A DNA stretch of 64,000 bases from JACDAN01 sp963842235 (GCA_963842235.1 CAWJFT010000001.1:1550001-1614000); one strand, 5' to 3'; shown: positions 27,111 to 36,181, numbered from the stretch's first letter. The notes: a model not told the origin generated them from the letters alone. Numbers and translations: made by a program.

Positions 27111-27128
27111 ATCACCCAGGCGGGATGA
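27111..27128 (-). promoter_or_regulatory. Dispersed motif, copy 8
   Basis: TCATCCCGCCTGGGTGAT on the minus strand, ending 39 bp before the NDH-2 ATG. A TACTAG sequence places CTAG exactly 21 bases downstream of the core, a possible -10 element. Confidence 0.65.
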
Positions 27129-27150
27129 AGTCGGCTCGGCCGTCAGTGCG

Positions 27151-28059
27151 TCAAGACGGGCTGATGCCCCAGGTACTCGTGAACGACGTCCTCGGCTCGA
27201 GCCGGATCAGGCCCTCTCCCGTGCGGAAAGCGTTCGCGGGACACGTCATCGGCTCGACCGCGAGGCTTCGGCGATTGACATCGGGAAGTGGATCGCCGGT
27301 GAAGAGCTGCAGATAGCCATAAGCCTGGTCGACCCAGAGTTCGAGGCCGGAGCCGGGGTGAAGGCCGCCGAGCGCGACGCGGGCGAGGCCGTCCGCGTCA
27401 CGCACCAGATCTGTGAACGCGTGATCGAGCCTCGTCGAGCCGATCGGCCTCGGGCGGCGGAAGTCGTACTCGGTGCCCTCGACGGGCACAGGATCGAGCG
27501 GGAGTCCGCGCTCGTCAGCGCCCACCACTGTTCCGGCGGGAAGATGGAGGATGACGGAGTCGACGGTCTCCGTCCCGACGGTCAAGTACGGATGAAAGCC
27601 GCCGCCGTATGGGCAGGCCGACTCGCCGACGTTGGTGGTTGTCGTTCGCACAGTCAGGCCGTCGATGGCGAGCGCGTACTCGATGCTGAGCTCCAGCGTG
27701 AACGGATAGCCCGGTTGCGGGGCGAGCACGTGCTCCATCACCACCCGGTGCCCCTCGCGCTCGGCAACCGTCCAGGGCTCCCAGCGGACGAGGCCGTGGA
27801 TCGCGTTTCCGTTCTCGGGCTCGTTCAGCTCGAGCTGATGGCGCTCCCCGTCGAACTCGTAGCTCCCGTCCTCCAGCCGGTTCGGCCAGGGGATCAGGAC
27901 CTGACCCCGACCCGAGGGGCTCCGCTCGCCGGCTGGATAGCCGTCGAGAAGCTCCCGTCCCCGGGCCGTATATGAGCGAATTCCGCCGCCGACCTCGTCC
28001 AGCACGGCTCGCTGGTCGAAGGCAATGAGCTCGATCTCATCCTCGGATTGCCCCGTCAT
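27151..28059 (-). CDS. Aldose 1-epimerase family protein
   Basis: 302 residues of the galactose-mutarotase fold. Visible active-site blocks: VLIPWPNRLEDGSYEFDG, GNAIHGLVR (catalytic His), ACPYGGGFHPYL (second His) and the C-terminal SLAVEPMTCPANAFR, whose Glu is the catalytic base. It interconverts alpha and beta anomers of aldohexoses such as glucose or galactose, feeding sugar catabolism. It starts at ATG 28059 and ends 23 bp before the motif used by NDH-2. No copy of the motif precedes it. Confidence 0.9.
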   Translation of the reverse strand: MTGQSEDEIELIAFDQRAVLDEVGGGIRSYTARGRELLDGYPAGERSPSGRGQVLIPWPNRLEDGSYEFDGERHQLELNEPENGNAIHGLVRWEPWTVAEREGHRVVMEHVLAPQPGYPFTLELSIEYALAIDGLTVRTTTTNVGESACPYGGGFHPYLTVGTETVDSVILHLPAGTVVGADERGLPLDPVPVEGTEYDFRRPRPIGSTRLDHAFTDLVRDADGLARVALGGLHPGSGLELWVDQAYGYLQLFTGDPLPDVNRRSLAVEPMTCPANAFRTGEGLIRLEPRTSFTSTWGISPS

Positions 28060-28491
28060 GGCCGCCTAGGCTAGACACATGCGTGTCCGTGCGTGAGCTC
28101 GTTTCAACCTCATCGGACGATGCTCGCAGTTGGCCCGCGTGCCACCGTGTCACAGCCGTGAGGTCGGACGCCTCTCCCGGAGAACGGTCGACATGACCGA
28201 GGACCCTGCTCGCGGCAGCCCGACTGCTGGGACACCCTCGACGGCTCCTCGCCGTTCCACACTCCTACGACGAGACCACTGCGGGCAGACCAGCGCGACC
28301 GCGCCTCCTTCTCGGGCGTGTCGCTTGCGCACCTTTCGTGGGTGCTGAACGACTCGCGGGTGGCGTCACGGACGAAGGAACCGAAGCTCGCTGAAGCTCT
28401 TAGGATCGATGGCGAACTTCCGTCGGATGCCAACTCGCGATCGGCAACACCCAAGCCCTGAGCTCATGGTCGAAGAATTGAGGACGGTTCA
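28060..28491. other. 432-bp stretch without a supported gene
   Basis: No ORF here resembles a protein I know, and no copy of the dispersed motif is present. On the plus strand one frame stays open from about 28160 to the TGA at 28459-28461 and reads protein-like in its last 50 codons, but it has no defensible start. It may be the tail of a gene whose front has been lost next to the rearranged ClC locus. Confidence 0.5.
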
Positions 28492-28494
28492 GTG

Positions 28495-29636
28495 ATGAAA
28501 CCCGCTCCCTCACTACCGCCTGGGGCTTCTCCCGATCCGGTAGAGCTCCTCAGGAGTCGCAGCTACTTGGCACTCCTGGTATTCGGCGCCATCATCGGTG
28601 TGCCGGTAGCGACGGCTGCGTACTTCTTCCTCAAGGGGGTGGACGAGTCTCAGCACTACCTCTTCGAGACGCTGCCCGGGGAGCTGGGGTTCGACGGGGA
28701 ACCGATGTGGTGGCCGCTGCCACTGCTTGTCCTGAGCGGATTGATCGTGGCAATCCCTCGTCCAGCAACCTGTCCGGGAAGGCGGTCATGCGACTCCGAC
28801 TCGGACGTCAAGGCATCCGGGCCGGTTCCTCCGATCGAGCTCCCGGGCATCGTCATCGCGGCCTTCGCCACGCTCCGCCTCGGCGCTGGCCTCGGGCCCG
28901 AGGCCCCGCTGATCGCCACGGCAGCGGCCTCGGCGGCTGGCGGTGCACCTGTCAAGCGAGACGCCCCCGCTCAGGCGGGCATGGTGATCTGTGCCGCGGG
29001 GAGTTTCGCGGCCATCAGCACGCTGTTGGGATCGCCCATCGTCGGAGCGTTTCTCATGATGGAAGTGTCCGGACTCGGCGGCCCCATGCTGGGAGTCGTG
29101 CTGGTCCCGGGTCTGCTCGCCGCGGGCGTCGGCTCGCTCATCTTCGTCGGGCTGGCCGCCTGGACCGGTTTCTGGCACGTTTTCGCTCGCCGTCCCCGAC
29201 ATTCTGCCCGTCGGCACGCCCGACGGCGCCAAGTTCCTCTGGGCGCTCGGAATCGGCGTCGCCGCCGCCGCACTGGGTACTGCGATCCGCACATTGGCCC
29301 TCCTTCTCAGGCCCATCGTCGAACTCCGGAGCGTGCTCCTCACACCGGTCGTCGGCCTAGCGGTCGGGGGGCTGGCGATCGCCTTCGCCGAGGGATCGGC
29401 CAGGAGCTCCTCGGAAGTGCTCTTCTCCGGCCAGGACGCACTCCCGTCGCTCTCGCGAATGCCGAAACCTGGACAGCGGGGCCTCGCGCTGCTCATCGTG
29501 TGCATGGGCCTCGCCTACAGCGCCTGCTTGAAGCAGCTTCCGAGGTGGCCCCTCTTCTCCGCCCTGTTCCTCGGGCATCGGGCGGCATCGCCCTGTCGCA
29601 CCTTCCCGGGTTGCCGATGATGCGGGAGCCGGGATG
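28495..29636 (+). pseudogene. ClC chloride channel, frameshifted and C-terminally truncated
   Basis: The N-terminus has YLALLVFGAIIGVPVATAAYFFL. The ClC ion-path block is LRLGAGLGPEAPLIATAAAS (the GxEGP-equivalent segment), followed by SPIVGAFLMMEVSG and, near 29530, the GGPLFPALFLG type block (GxFxP). Frame changes near 28750, 29175, 29520 and 29570. After 'ALSHLPGLP' the ClC sequence should continue with its last two helices, but it runs instead into a different transporter tail (next entry). Channel function is therefore doubtful. Start ATG at 28495 (or GTG 28492). Confidence 0.72.
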
Positions 29637-30085
29637 GTATCGGGGCACGGCCGACCTGCAGCGCGACCTGGGCGGCGCGATCATGCAGTCGATCTTCGGC
29701 GCGCTCCTGACCGCGGGCTACGCCGCCGCGGCCGGCGCCGCCGTCGCCGCCTCGGGGAAGAACGTCAACAGCAGCGTCCAGGCCGAGCTGACGAAGTCGT
29801 TCTCCAGCGCCCTCCGACACCGCGTCGCGGTATCCGACGTCGGTTCAGGACAACATCATCGCTTCAGCGAAGACTGCCTTCCTCCAAGGCGACCAGTGGG
29901 CCTACCTCGCCGGGATCGTCGCCGTGCTGCTCGGGGCAACGCTCGTCTTCTTCATGTTCCCGAAGCGCGAGGAGGAAAAGCGGCTGCTCGCCCACTACTA
30001 CGCAGTTGACGCGGGAGAGGCTCCACCGCCCGCTGCAGGACCCAGGCCGCAGCCCGCGCGGACTTCCCCGACATCGAGCGAATAG
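29637..30085 (+). pseudogene. C-terminal remnant of a DHA2-type MFS exporter fused to the ClC gene
   Basis: From about 29650 the product reads TADLQRDLGGAIMQSIFGALLTAGYA, then AELTKSFSSAS, then (after a frame change near 29815) AFLQGDQWAYLAGIVAVLLGATLVFFMFPKREEE and a polar tail ending at the TAG at 30083. The QRDLGGAIMQSI element and the FFMFPK end are typical of the last helices of 14-TM DHA2 drug exporters, not of ClC. Only the final 140 residues are present; the other 12 helices are missing. It looks like a deletion fusion, or a mis-assembly, joining two transporter genes at a short GAGM-like similarity. Confidence 0.6.
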
Positions 30086-30203
30086 ACTTTTGCGTCGCCG
30101 CGGTGGTGCTGCGCAGGCCTTTCTCTCTTTAAGCGCGCAGCTGAGACCTTCGATGCCCGCTCAGGCTCAAGTCCGATCAGACAACGGAGCGCGCCCATGC
30201 GCA

Positions 30204-30221
30204 TCCTCCAAACGGGGTGAA
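30204..30221 (+). promoter_or_regulatory. Dispersed motif, copy 9 (orphan)
   Basis: TCCTCCAAACGGGGTGAA, with exact spacing. No gene starts within range on either strand: the ClC/MFS remnant ends before it and the GMC gene ends after it. It may be left over from the rearrangement next door. Confidence 0.5.
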
Positions 30222-30316
30222 ATCGTCAGGCAGCTCTGGGCTGCGCCCGCCCCCGTCGGATCGTCGACAGGACGGGATCGCCGGTCAATCGGATAGCAAT
30301 TCTCTGACGCTCGGAC

Positions 30317-31870
30317 TTACTTCATCCGCTCCAGCAGGTGGTCGCCGACCCGGAGCGAATTCGCCATCGCGGTCAAGGCCGGGTTCACAGCTCCGATGCT
30401 CGGGAAGATGCTGGTGTCGACGACGTAGAGGTTGTCGAGCTCGTGGGCCTTGCAGTCCCGGTCCAAGACCGACTGAGCCGGGTCGGTGCCAAACCGGCAG
30501 GTGCCGGCCTGGTGCGCGACGCCAGCAATTGGAATGTCGGTCTGCAGGTAGGCGAAGCGGCGAATGAGGTGGCCGGGGTTCATGTCCAGCTTCGGCAGCA
30601 GCGACTTGAGCTGCTCGTAGAGCCGCTTCTTCGCTTCGGCGTTCGTCTCTGAATAGGCCAGCGTGACGTTGCCGTCGTCGGGGTCGAGAGTGACGCGGTT
30701 CTCCGGGCGTGGCAGATCCTCGGTGGAGAGCCAGAAGTCGATCGCGTGACGCGCCACGCGATCGAGCGTCCACTCGGGCGCCAGCTTCGTCTCCAGCGGC
30801 TTCTCGCCGCGGAACATCTGCGCCTGCGACTTCCCGACCATCTGGATGCTCCCGAGGGGGAACTCGAAGTCGTCCTTCCCGAGGTAGAAGTCGTTGAGAC
30901 CGAGGGTCTTCTGGAAGACGGTCGGGTTCTCCTCACGCGAGAGCGCGAGCACCGCAATGCTGTCGTGGAACATGTAGTTGCGCCCGACCTGGTCCGACCC
31001 GTTGGCGAGGCCGTTCGGGTGCTTGTCCGTCGCCGATTGGAGCAGCAGCTTCGCCGTGTTGGCGGCGCCGCAGGCCACGACGACGACGTCTCCGGCGTAG
31101 CGCTCGGTCCCGCCGTCACGCTCGACGACAACCTCCGTGACCGAGGTCCCCGGCTCGTCGGTCTCGAGCTTCGTTACCTTCGCGTTCGTCAGCAGCGTGA
31201 CGTTCGGATGCTCGAGCGCGGGCCGAACGCCGAGGACTTCGGCGTCGGACTTCGCGTGGACGAGACAAGGGAAGCCGTCGCAGGTCGGGCAACGGACGCA
31301 GATGCTGTACGGCATGTTGGTCTCGTTGAGCCTGATCCCGCACGGCGCGTGGAAGGGGTGATACCCGGCTGCGGCGAGATCGTCCGAGAGCTGCTGGATC
31401 CGTGGCTCGTGTGATACGGCCGGGAAGGGGTACGGCGCGCTCGCCGGCGGCTCGGTGGGGTCCTCGCCCCGCGCCCCGTGCACCTCGTAGAGCTGCTCCG
31501 CCTTTGTGTAGTAGGGCTCGAGCTCCTCGTACTCGATCGGCCACGCCGGCGAGATGCCGTCGTGGTGTTGGAGCTCACCGAAGTCCTCCTTGCGGAGGCG
31601 GTAGAGCGCCGCGCCGTAGAGCTTCGTCGCCCCGCCGACGAAGTAGTGGATCTGCGGCTGGAACGGCTTGCCCTTGTCGTCGTACCAGGTGTCCTCCGAG
31701 ATGTAGCGGTTGTCGACGAAGACATCGGCGGCATCCCAGTTCTGCGGCTCTCGGGGAAGCCAATCGCCGCGCTCGAGCAGGAGGATGCTCTTGCCCGAAG
31801 GTGCGAGATGACGAGCGAGGGTGCCGCCGCCCGCACCCGTGCCGATGATGATCACGTCATAAGCGTCCAT
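30317..31870 (-). CDS. GMC-family FAD oxidoreductase
   Basis: 517 residues. FAD-binding GxGxxG in DVIIIGTGAGGGTLARHLA, ERGDWLPREPQNW, GGATKLYGAALYR (GMC signature 1), a Cys-rich segment CVRCPTCDGFPCLVH near residue 205, and the C-terminal active-site block GVAHQAGTCRFGTDP with catalytic His, then NPALTAMANSLRVGDHL. It likely oxidises an alcohol or sugar using FAD. It follows GH15 after 2 bp and is the third gene of zwf-GH15-GMC, which suggests a sugar or polyol substrate. The Cys-rich insert could bind an Fe-S cluster or metal; I cannot tell. Confidence 0.9.
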   Translation of the reverse strand: MDAYDVIIIGTGAGGGTLARHLAPSGKSILLLERGDWLPREPQNWDAADVFVDNRYISEDTWYDDKGKPFQPQIHYFVGGATKLYGAALYRLRKEDFGELQHHDGISPAWPIEYEELEPYYTKAEQLYEVHGARGEDPTEPPASAPYPFPAVSHEPRIQQLSDDLAAAGYHPFHAPCGIRLNETNMPYSICVRCPTCDGFPCLVHAKSDAEVLGVRPALEHPNVTLLTNAKVTKLETDEPGTSVTEVVVERDGGTERYAGDVVVVACGAANTAKLLLQSATDKHPNGLANGSDQVGRNYMFHDSIAVLALSREENPTVFQKTLGLNDFYLGKDDFEFPLGSIQMVGKSQAQMFRGEKPLETKLAPEWTLDRVARHAIDFWLSTEDLPRPENRVTLDPDDGNVTLAYSETNAEAKKRLYEQLKSLLPKLDMNPGHLIRRFAYLQTDIPIAGVAHQAGTCRFGTDPAQSVLDRDCKAHELDNLYVVDTSIFPSIGAVNPALTAMANSLRVGDHLLERMK

Positions 31871-31872
31871 CG

Positions 31873-33768
31873 TCAGTACTCCTCCAACATCTCGACGACG
31901 ACGATTCGAGCGGCCGCCTCCAATAGCGCCAGGTGGGAGAACGCCTGCGGGAAGTTCCCGAGGTGCCGCCCCGTCGCGGCGTCGAACTCCTCGGCGTAGA
32001 GACCGAGGGGCGAGGCAATTCGCAGCAGGCGCTCCATCAGGTCGCGGGCCCGCTGTAGGTCGCCGACGATCGCCAGGCCAGAGACCAGCCAGAAGGAGCA
32101 GATCAGGAAGGTGCCCTCCTTGCCCGAGAGTCCGTCGTCCGTCTCGCCCGTGCGGTAGCGCAGGACGAAGCCGTCCTCGGTCAGCTCTTCGGCGATCGCG
32201 TTCACGGTCGCCCGAAGGCGCTCGTCGTCGCCAGGCAGGAAGCCGAAGATCGCCGCCAGAAGGGCGGAGGCGTCGAGCGCATCCGTCTCGTAGTGCTGGC
32301 GGAGGACGCCTCGGCCGTCGACGCCATGCTCGAGAATGTCCGCACGGATCTCATCCGCCGTCGCCCGCCACGTCTCCTGCAAGCTCGGGTCGCCGCGGAT
32401 CTCCGCCAGCTGCGCGGCGCGGTCGAGGGCGACCCAACACATGAGCTTCGAGGACACGTAGTGCTGGGGCGCCCCTCGAGCCTCCCAGATGCCCTGGTCC
32501 GGCTCGCGCCAGACCTTCGTCGCGCAGTCGGCCTGAGTCTGGACGATCGGCCACAGTCGACGGGGGAGACGCTGGCTGTGACGACTGTGGAGCAGGATCG
32601 AGTCCAGCGCCGCACCGAAGACGTCGTTCTGACGCTGGTCGAAGGCCCCGTTACCGACACGCACCGGCCGCGCGCCCGCGTAACCAGTCAGATCGTCGCG
32701 GGTCGACTCGGTCAGGTCGCGCCTGCCGTCGATCCCGTACATGATCTGCAGCGAGCCATCTTCGGTTGGCTCCACGTCGGCGACGAACTGCATGAACTCG
32801 TCGGCCTCCCAGTCCAGGTTGAGGTAGTGAAGCGCCTGCAGGGTGAAGGTCGTGTCGCGGATCCAGGTGAAGCGGTAGTCCCAGTTGCGCTCGCCGCCGG
32901 GTGTCTCCGGGAGCGAGGTCGTCAGCGCTGCCACCGTTGCGCCGGTCGGCATATAGGTCAGGCCCTTGATCGCGAGCGCGGAGCGCAGGATCGAGTCCCG
33001 CCACCGATGGTCGGGAATACGGGCCCGGCCGAGCCATGAACGCCAGAAGCGGGTCGTCGCGTCGATCCGCGCTTTCGCCTCGTCGGCGTCCTCCGGCACG
33101 ACGAGGTCCTTGGCCCACGAGAGCGCGCAGTACGCGCTCTCGCCCGGCTCGAGCACGTGCCGTGCGCGGACACGGTTGGCCTCGATGCCAAGCGGCAGAT
33201 CGGACGCGAGACGGATCGTTTGTTCCGCACCGGTCGCGTCGGCGGCCCGTCGACCGCCGTCGACCGCGGTCCATTCCGCCGGTGTGCGCCCGTAGTCGAA
33301 CGCGGGCTCGCAGATGAGCTCGACCTCCACTTCCCCTTCGATGCACTCGACCGTGCGGACGAGCATGTGGTCGCCGTCGTCATCCGCCGGGGGGCGGGTG
33401 TGCGGCGTGATCACGTCCTCCCGATCCCAGGGCCCCAGTGTCAGCGCGTCGCGAACGACGACCCAGCCGTTTGGGGTCTTCCACGTCGTTTCGAGGACGT
33501 TCGTCCCGGGGATATAGGCCCGGGCGGTCGGGTGACGGATCCCGAACGGCGCGAAGCGGAAGAACCCGGCCTCGCGGTCGAGCAGGCTGCCGAATACGCT
33601 CGGCGCGTCGAAGCGTGGAACGCAGAGCCAGTCGATTGCGCCGTCGGGCGCGACGAGCGCGCCGGTGTGGCAGTCGGAGAGGAACGCGTACTCGGCGATC
33701 GGAGGAAACGGCGAGGGCGCGGCCGCGCTCTGGACGGCTTGCTCCTCGGTCTTCGCGACGGCCGTCAT
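31873..33768 (-). CDS. Glycoside hydrolase family 15 (trehalase/glucoamylase type)
   Basis: 631 residues: an N-terminal beta-sandwich (IAEYAFLSDCHTGALVAPDGAI, the typical opening SDCHTGALV.. DGAIDWLCVPRFDAPSVF) and an (alpha/alpha)6 barrel with NWDYRFTWIRDTTFTLQAL, then QGIWEARG (general acid Glu) and GLYAEEFDAATGRHLGNFPQAFSH (catalytic base region). This matches the mycobacterial-type GH15 trehalases and glucoamylases. The ATG at 33768 overlaps the zwf stop; an upstream in-frame ATG at 33792 is less likely. It would release glucose inside the cell, beside glucose-6-phosphate dehydrogenase. Confidence 0.9.
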   Translation of the reverse strand: MTAVAKTEEQAVQSAAAPSPFPPIAEYAFLSDCHTGALVAPDGAIDWLCVPRFDAPSVFGSLLDREAGFFRFAPFGIRHPTARAYIPGTNVLETTWKTPNGWVVVRDALTLGPWDREDVITPHTRPPADDDGDHMLVRTVECIEGEVEVELICEPAFDYGRTPAEWTAVDGGRRAADATGAEQTIRLASDLPLGIEANRVRARHVLEPGESAYCALSWAKDLVVPEDADEAKARIDATTRFWRSWLGRARIPDHRWRDSILRSALAIKGLTYMPTGATVAALTTSLPETPGGERNWDYRFTWIRDTTFTLQALHYLNLDWEADEFMQFVADVEPTEDGSLQIMYGIDGRRDLTESTRDDLTGYAGARPVRVGNGAFDQRQNDVFGAALDSILLHSRHSQRLPRRLWPIVQTQADCATKVWREPDQGIWEARGAPQHYVSSKLMCWVALDRAAQLAEIRGDPSLQETWRATADEIRADILEHGVDGRGVLRQHYETDALDASALLAAIFGFLPGDDERLRATVNAIAEELTEDGFVLRYRTGETDDGLSGKEGTFLICSFWLVSGLAIVGDLQRARDLMERLLRIASPLGLYAEEFDAATGRHLGNFPQAFSHLALLEAAARIVVVEMLEEY

Positions 33769-35213
33769 GCCGTCACCCACGGCCCGTGCCAACGCCCGTG
33801 GCCGGCGACGAGCTTGTCCCCTGCCTCAGGCCCCCACGAGCCGGGCGCGTAGGAGTGAACCGGGGGAGGCGCGTCGAGCAGCGGCTGCATGATCCGCCAC
33901 TGCTCCTCGACTTCGTCCTGGCGGGTGAACCGTGTGCTGTCCCCGACGATGGCCGCGTGCAGCAGTACCTCGTAAGGGGTGGGCCCTTCACCCCCCTCCT
34001 CCGCGAACTCCATGTCCAGCTCGATCGCCGACGTTCCGGCGGCATCCGCACGGTGTGCGTTGACGATGAGCCTGATGCCGGTCGACGGGTCGAGCTTGAC
34101 CACGAGCTGGTTCGGCTCCTCCCCGCCTCGGCGCATGCCGAAGCTCAACTTCGGAGCGTCCTTGAAGACGAGACGAAGCTCGGTCAGGGTGGTGGACAGG
34201 CGCTTGCCGGTGCGGATGAAGAACGGCACACCGGCCCAGCGCCAGTTCTCGATCTCGAGCCGTAGCGCGGCGTAGGTCTCGGTGGTCGAATTCGGAGCGA
34301 CGCCGTCGATTTCGAGGTAGCCCTCGTACTGGCCGCGCACGTAGTGCTCCGGGTCGCCGTCGGCCACGGCGTGAAAGAGACTGGCCTGAGCGTCCTTGAT
34401 CGCCGACGGGTCTCGCCGGGAAGGCAGCTCCATCGCAGCTGCCGCCACGACCTGCATCAGGTGGTTGACGACGACGTCACGAAGTGCGCCCACAGGATCG
34501 TAGAAATGGCCGCGATCCTCGACGCCGAAGCTCTCGGCCATGGTGATCTGCACCGACTCGACGTAGGTCCGGCTCCAGATCGGCTCCAGCATCGAATTTG
34601 CGAACCGGATGTGGAGGATCTCCTCGATGCCCATCTTGCCCAGGTAGTGGTCGATGCGATAGAGCTGGGACTCGTCGATGGACTCGTGGATCTCGTCGGC
34701 GAGCTCTCTGGCTGATTCCCGGTCGTGGCCGAAAGGCTTTTCAACCACGACTCGACAGCTCTTCGTCAGACCTGCCTCGGCTAAGCCTTTGACGACGGCG
34801 CCGAACAGGAAGGGCGGGATCTCGAGATAGAACACGGGTGTCGAAGCTCCACTGATCGCGTCACCGACGCGCTCGTAGGTCGAGGCCTCGGCGAAGTCTC
34901 CGCTCACGTACGACAGCCGATCCGCGAAGCGGTCGAAAACCTTCTCGTCGAGTTTCTCCCCCGTCCCCTCGATCGAATCCCGCGCGCGCTCCTTCAGCTG
35001 ATCGTCGGTCCAGTCGTCGACGGCGACGCCGACGATCGGACAGTCGAGGAGCCCACGGGCCTCGAGGCGGTAGAGCGATCTGAACGTCATCACCTTCGCC
35101 AGGTCGCCGGTGATCCCGAAGACGACGAGGACGTCGGCCGGCTGTGGCGTCGTCTCGGGCGCCTTCGACCCCTTCGTTGCGGGAGCCGCGATCGTGCCGC
35201 TTGCGCGTGTCAT
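33765..35213 (-). CDS. zwf: Glucose-6-phosphate dehydrogenase
   Basis: 482 residues. NADP-binding motif VVFGITGDLAKVMTFRSLY, EKPFGHD, then the active-site signature YRIDHYLGKMGIEEI, and downstream FANSMLEPIWSRTYVESVQI and PFFIRTGKRLS. It catalyses the first oxidative step of the pentose phosphate pathway, supplying NADPH. The ATG at 35213 is chosen because AGGAGG lies 8 bp upstream. The dispersed motif (minus core 35269-35286) ends 55 bp upstream with a CTAG 21 bases after it. It leads the zwf-GH15-GMC unit, so trehalose or glucan hydrolysis and NADPH production look co-ordinated. Confidence 0.94.
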   Translation of the reverse strand: MTRASGTIAAPATKGSKAPETTPQPADVLVVFGITGDLAKVMTFRSLYRLEARGLLDCPIVGVAVDDWTDDQLKERARDSIEGTGEKLDEKVFDRFADRLSYVSGDFAEASTYERVGDAISGASTPVFYLEIPPFLFGAVVKGLAEAGLTKSCRVVVEKPFGHDRESARELADEIHESIDESQLYRIDHYLGKMGIEEILHIRFANSMLEPIWSRTYVESVQITMAESFGVEDRGHFYDPVGALRDVVVNHLMQVVAAAAMELPSRRDPSAIKDAQASLFHAVADGDPEHYVRGQYEGYLEIDGVAPNSTTETYAALRLEIENWRWAGVPFFIRTGKRLSTTLTELRLVFKDAPKLSFGMRRGGEEPNQLVVKLDPSTGIRLIVNAHRADAAGTSAIELDMEFAEEGGEGPTPYEVLLHAAIVGDSTRFTRQDEVEEQWRIMQPLLDAPPPVHSYAPGSWGPEAGDKLVAGHGRWHGPWVTA

Positions 35214-35268
35214 TTTGCACACCTCCTGTGTCGGCGTCCGGACACTAGCCAGGCGCCCGCGGAATCAC

Positions 35269-35287
35269 GTCATCCAGACCGGGTGAA
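35269..35287 (-). promoter_or_regulatory. Dispersed motif, copy 10
   Basis: Minus core TCACCCGGTCTGGATGAC (35269-35286) ends 55 bp before zwf, with CTAG 21 bases downstream. The plus-strand reading TCATCCAGACCGGGTGAA (35270-35287) also fits but has no target gene. Confidence 0.62.
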
Positions 35288-35298
35288 TCAGGTCGGCG

Positions 35299-35847
35299 TC
35301 AGGAGCCGAGGTTCTGGATGTCGTCGTGAAGCGTCTTGCAGTCGTCCGAGTTCTTGAACGCGTCGCTGAGCTCCCCGCCAGGGTCCAGGTTGTCCAGCTC
35401 GTCGAGCGTCGACTGCACGTCGCCGGCGGCTGTCGAGACAGCGGACGAGACGGTGGAGACGAGCGTCAGTGCACTCTGGCTCGAAGCGGCGGCATCTCTC
35501 ACCACGTCGAGCTGATGTTCGAGCTGATTCGTGAGGGTTTGGAGCTCGCTCTGCGCCTTGTCGCCGTCCTCGGTCTCGGGCGGTCCGGCGTCCTTCAGGT
35601 TCGTGACCAGAAGGTCCGTGGCAGCACCGGCGTCGTCGAGTGCGGTCCGGATGTCGTCCTTGGAGATCGAGAGACCTTCGTCCTTCAGCGTGTTCGTCGT
35701 CTCCTCGATTGAAGAAGCCCATGTGTTGAAGCTGGAGCAGACGTCGTTCGCGTAACTCTCGGAGGCGCTCTCGTCGCTGCCGCCGCAGCCGACGAGCAGG
35801 AACGCGGTGACGATCGCGAGCGCGAGCGATCCCAAGCCGCCGGCCAC
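35299..35847 (-). CDS. Small lipoprotein of unknown function
   Basis: 182 residues from the GTG at 35847: a signal peptide AGGLGSLALAIVTAFLLVGCGG with lipobox LVGC, then a mature, helical, Ser/Asp/Leu-rich protein (SYANDVCSSFNTWASSIEETT; LQTLTNQLEHQLDVVRDAAAS; AGDVQSTLDELDNLDPGGELSDAF) that probably forms coiled coils. Cysteines in DVCSSF and DDCKTL may pair. No family recognised. The frame is continuous with the NfeD-like gene upstream with no stop between, so either a stop has been lost or one long protein is made. Confidence 0.68.
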   Translation of the reverse strand: MAGGLGSLALAIVTAFLLVGCGGSDESASESYANDVCSSFNTWASSIEETTNTLKDEGLSISKDDIRTALDDAGAATDLLVTNLKDAGPPETEDGDKAQSELQTLTNQLEHQLDVVRDAAASSQSALTLVSTVSSAVSTAAGDVQSTLDELDNLDPGGELSDAFKNSDDCKTLHDDIQNLGS

Positions 35848-36181
35848 CGCGCTGGAGGCGCCGTTCAATGGGCTCACCTCCAGCGTGAGCCCGTCAACGG
35901 CGACCACGCGGACGCGAGCGCCAGGGTCGAGCGGTGTCGGCGAGCGCGCTTCCCAGAGTTCGCCGTGCACGCGAATCTGCCCCACGGGCGCGAGCGGAGT
36001 CGTGACCTTGCCGGTCGCGCCGACGAGGTTCTCGACGCCCGTTTGCACCTTGCGGCCCCGCACTCGACGGTGCCAGTACCCGACCTCGAGCACGAAGAGA
36101 CAGGAGGCTCACAATCGCGGCGCCGACGTTCCACGGCGACGGCACGAAGATCAGCAGCAGCAGGGCGAGCACGAGAAACAT
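35848..36181 (-). CDS. NfeD-like membrane protein with OB-fold domain, one frameshift
   Basis: A membrane segment (MFLVLALLLLIFVPSPWNVGAAIV) and, after a frame change near 36100, the NfeD C-terminal OB-fold: ENLVGATGKVTTPLAPVGQIRVHGELWEAR, then 'GARVRVVAVDGLTLEVSPL'. NfeD proteins partner flotillins or stomatin-like proteases and affect membrane microdomains. About 105 residues, shorter than full NfeD. It has no stop of its own and runs in frame into the lipoprotein. The motif core ends 38 bp before the ATG at 36181. Confidence 0.72.

Noticed and set aside
28160..28461. Plus-strand open frame with protein-like C-terminal half
   Set aside because: No start codon or ribosome site fits, no family recognised, and the locus appears rearranged.
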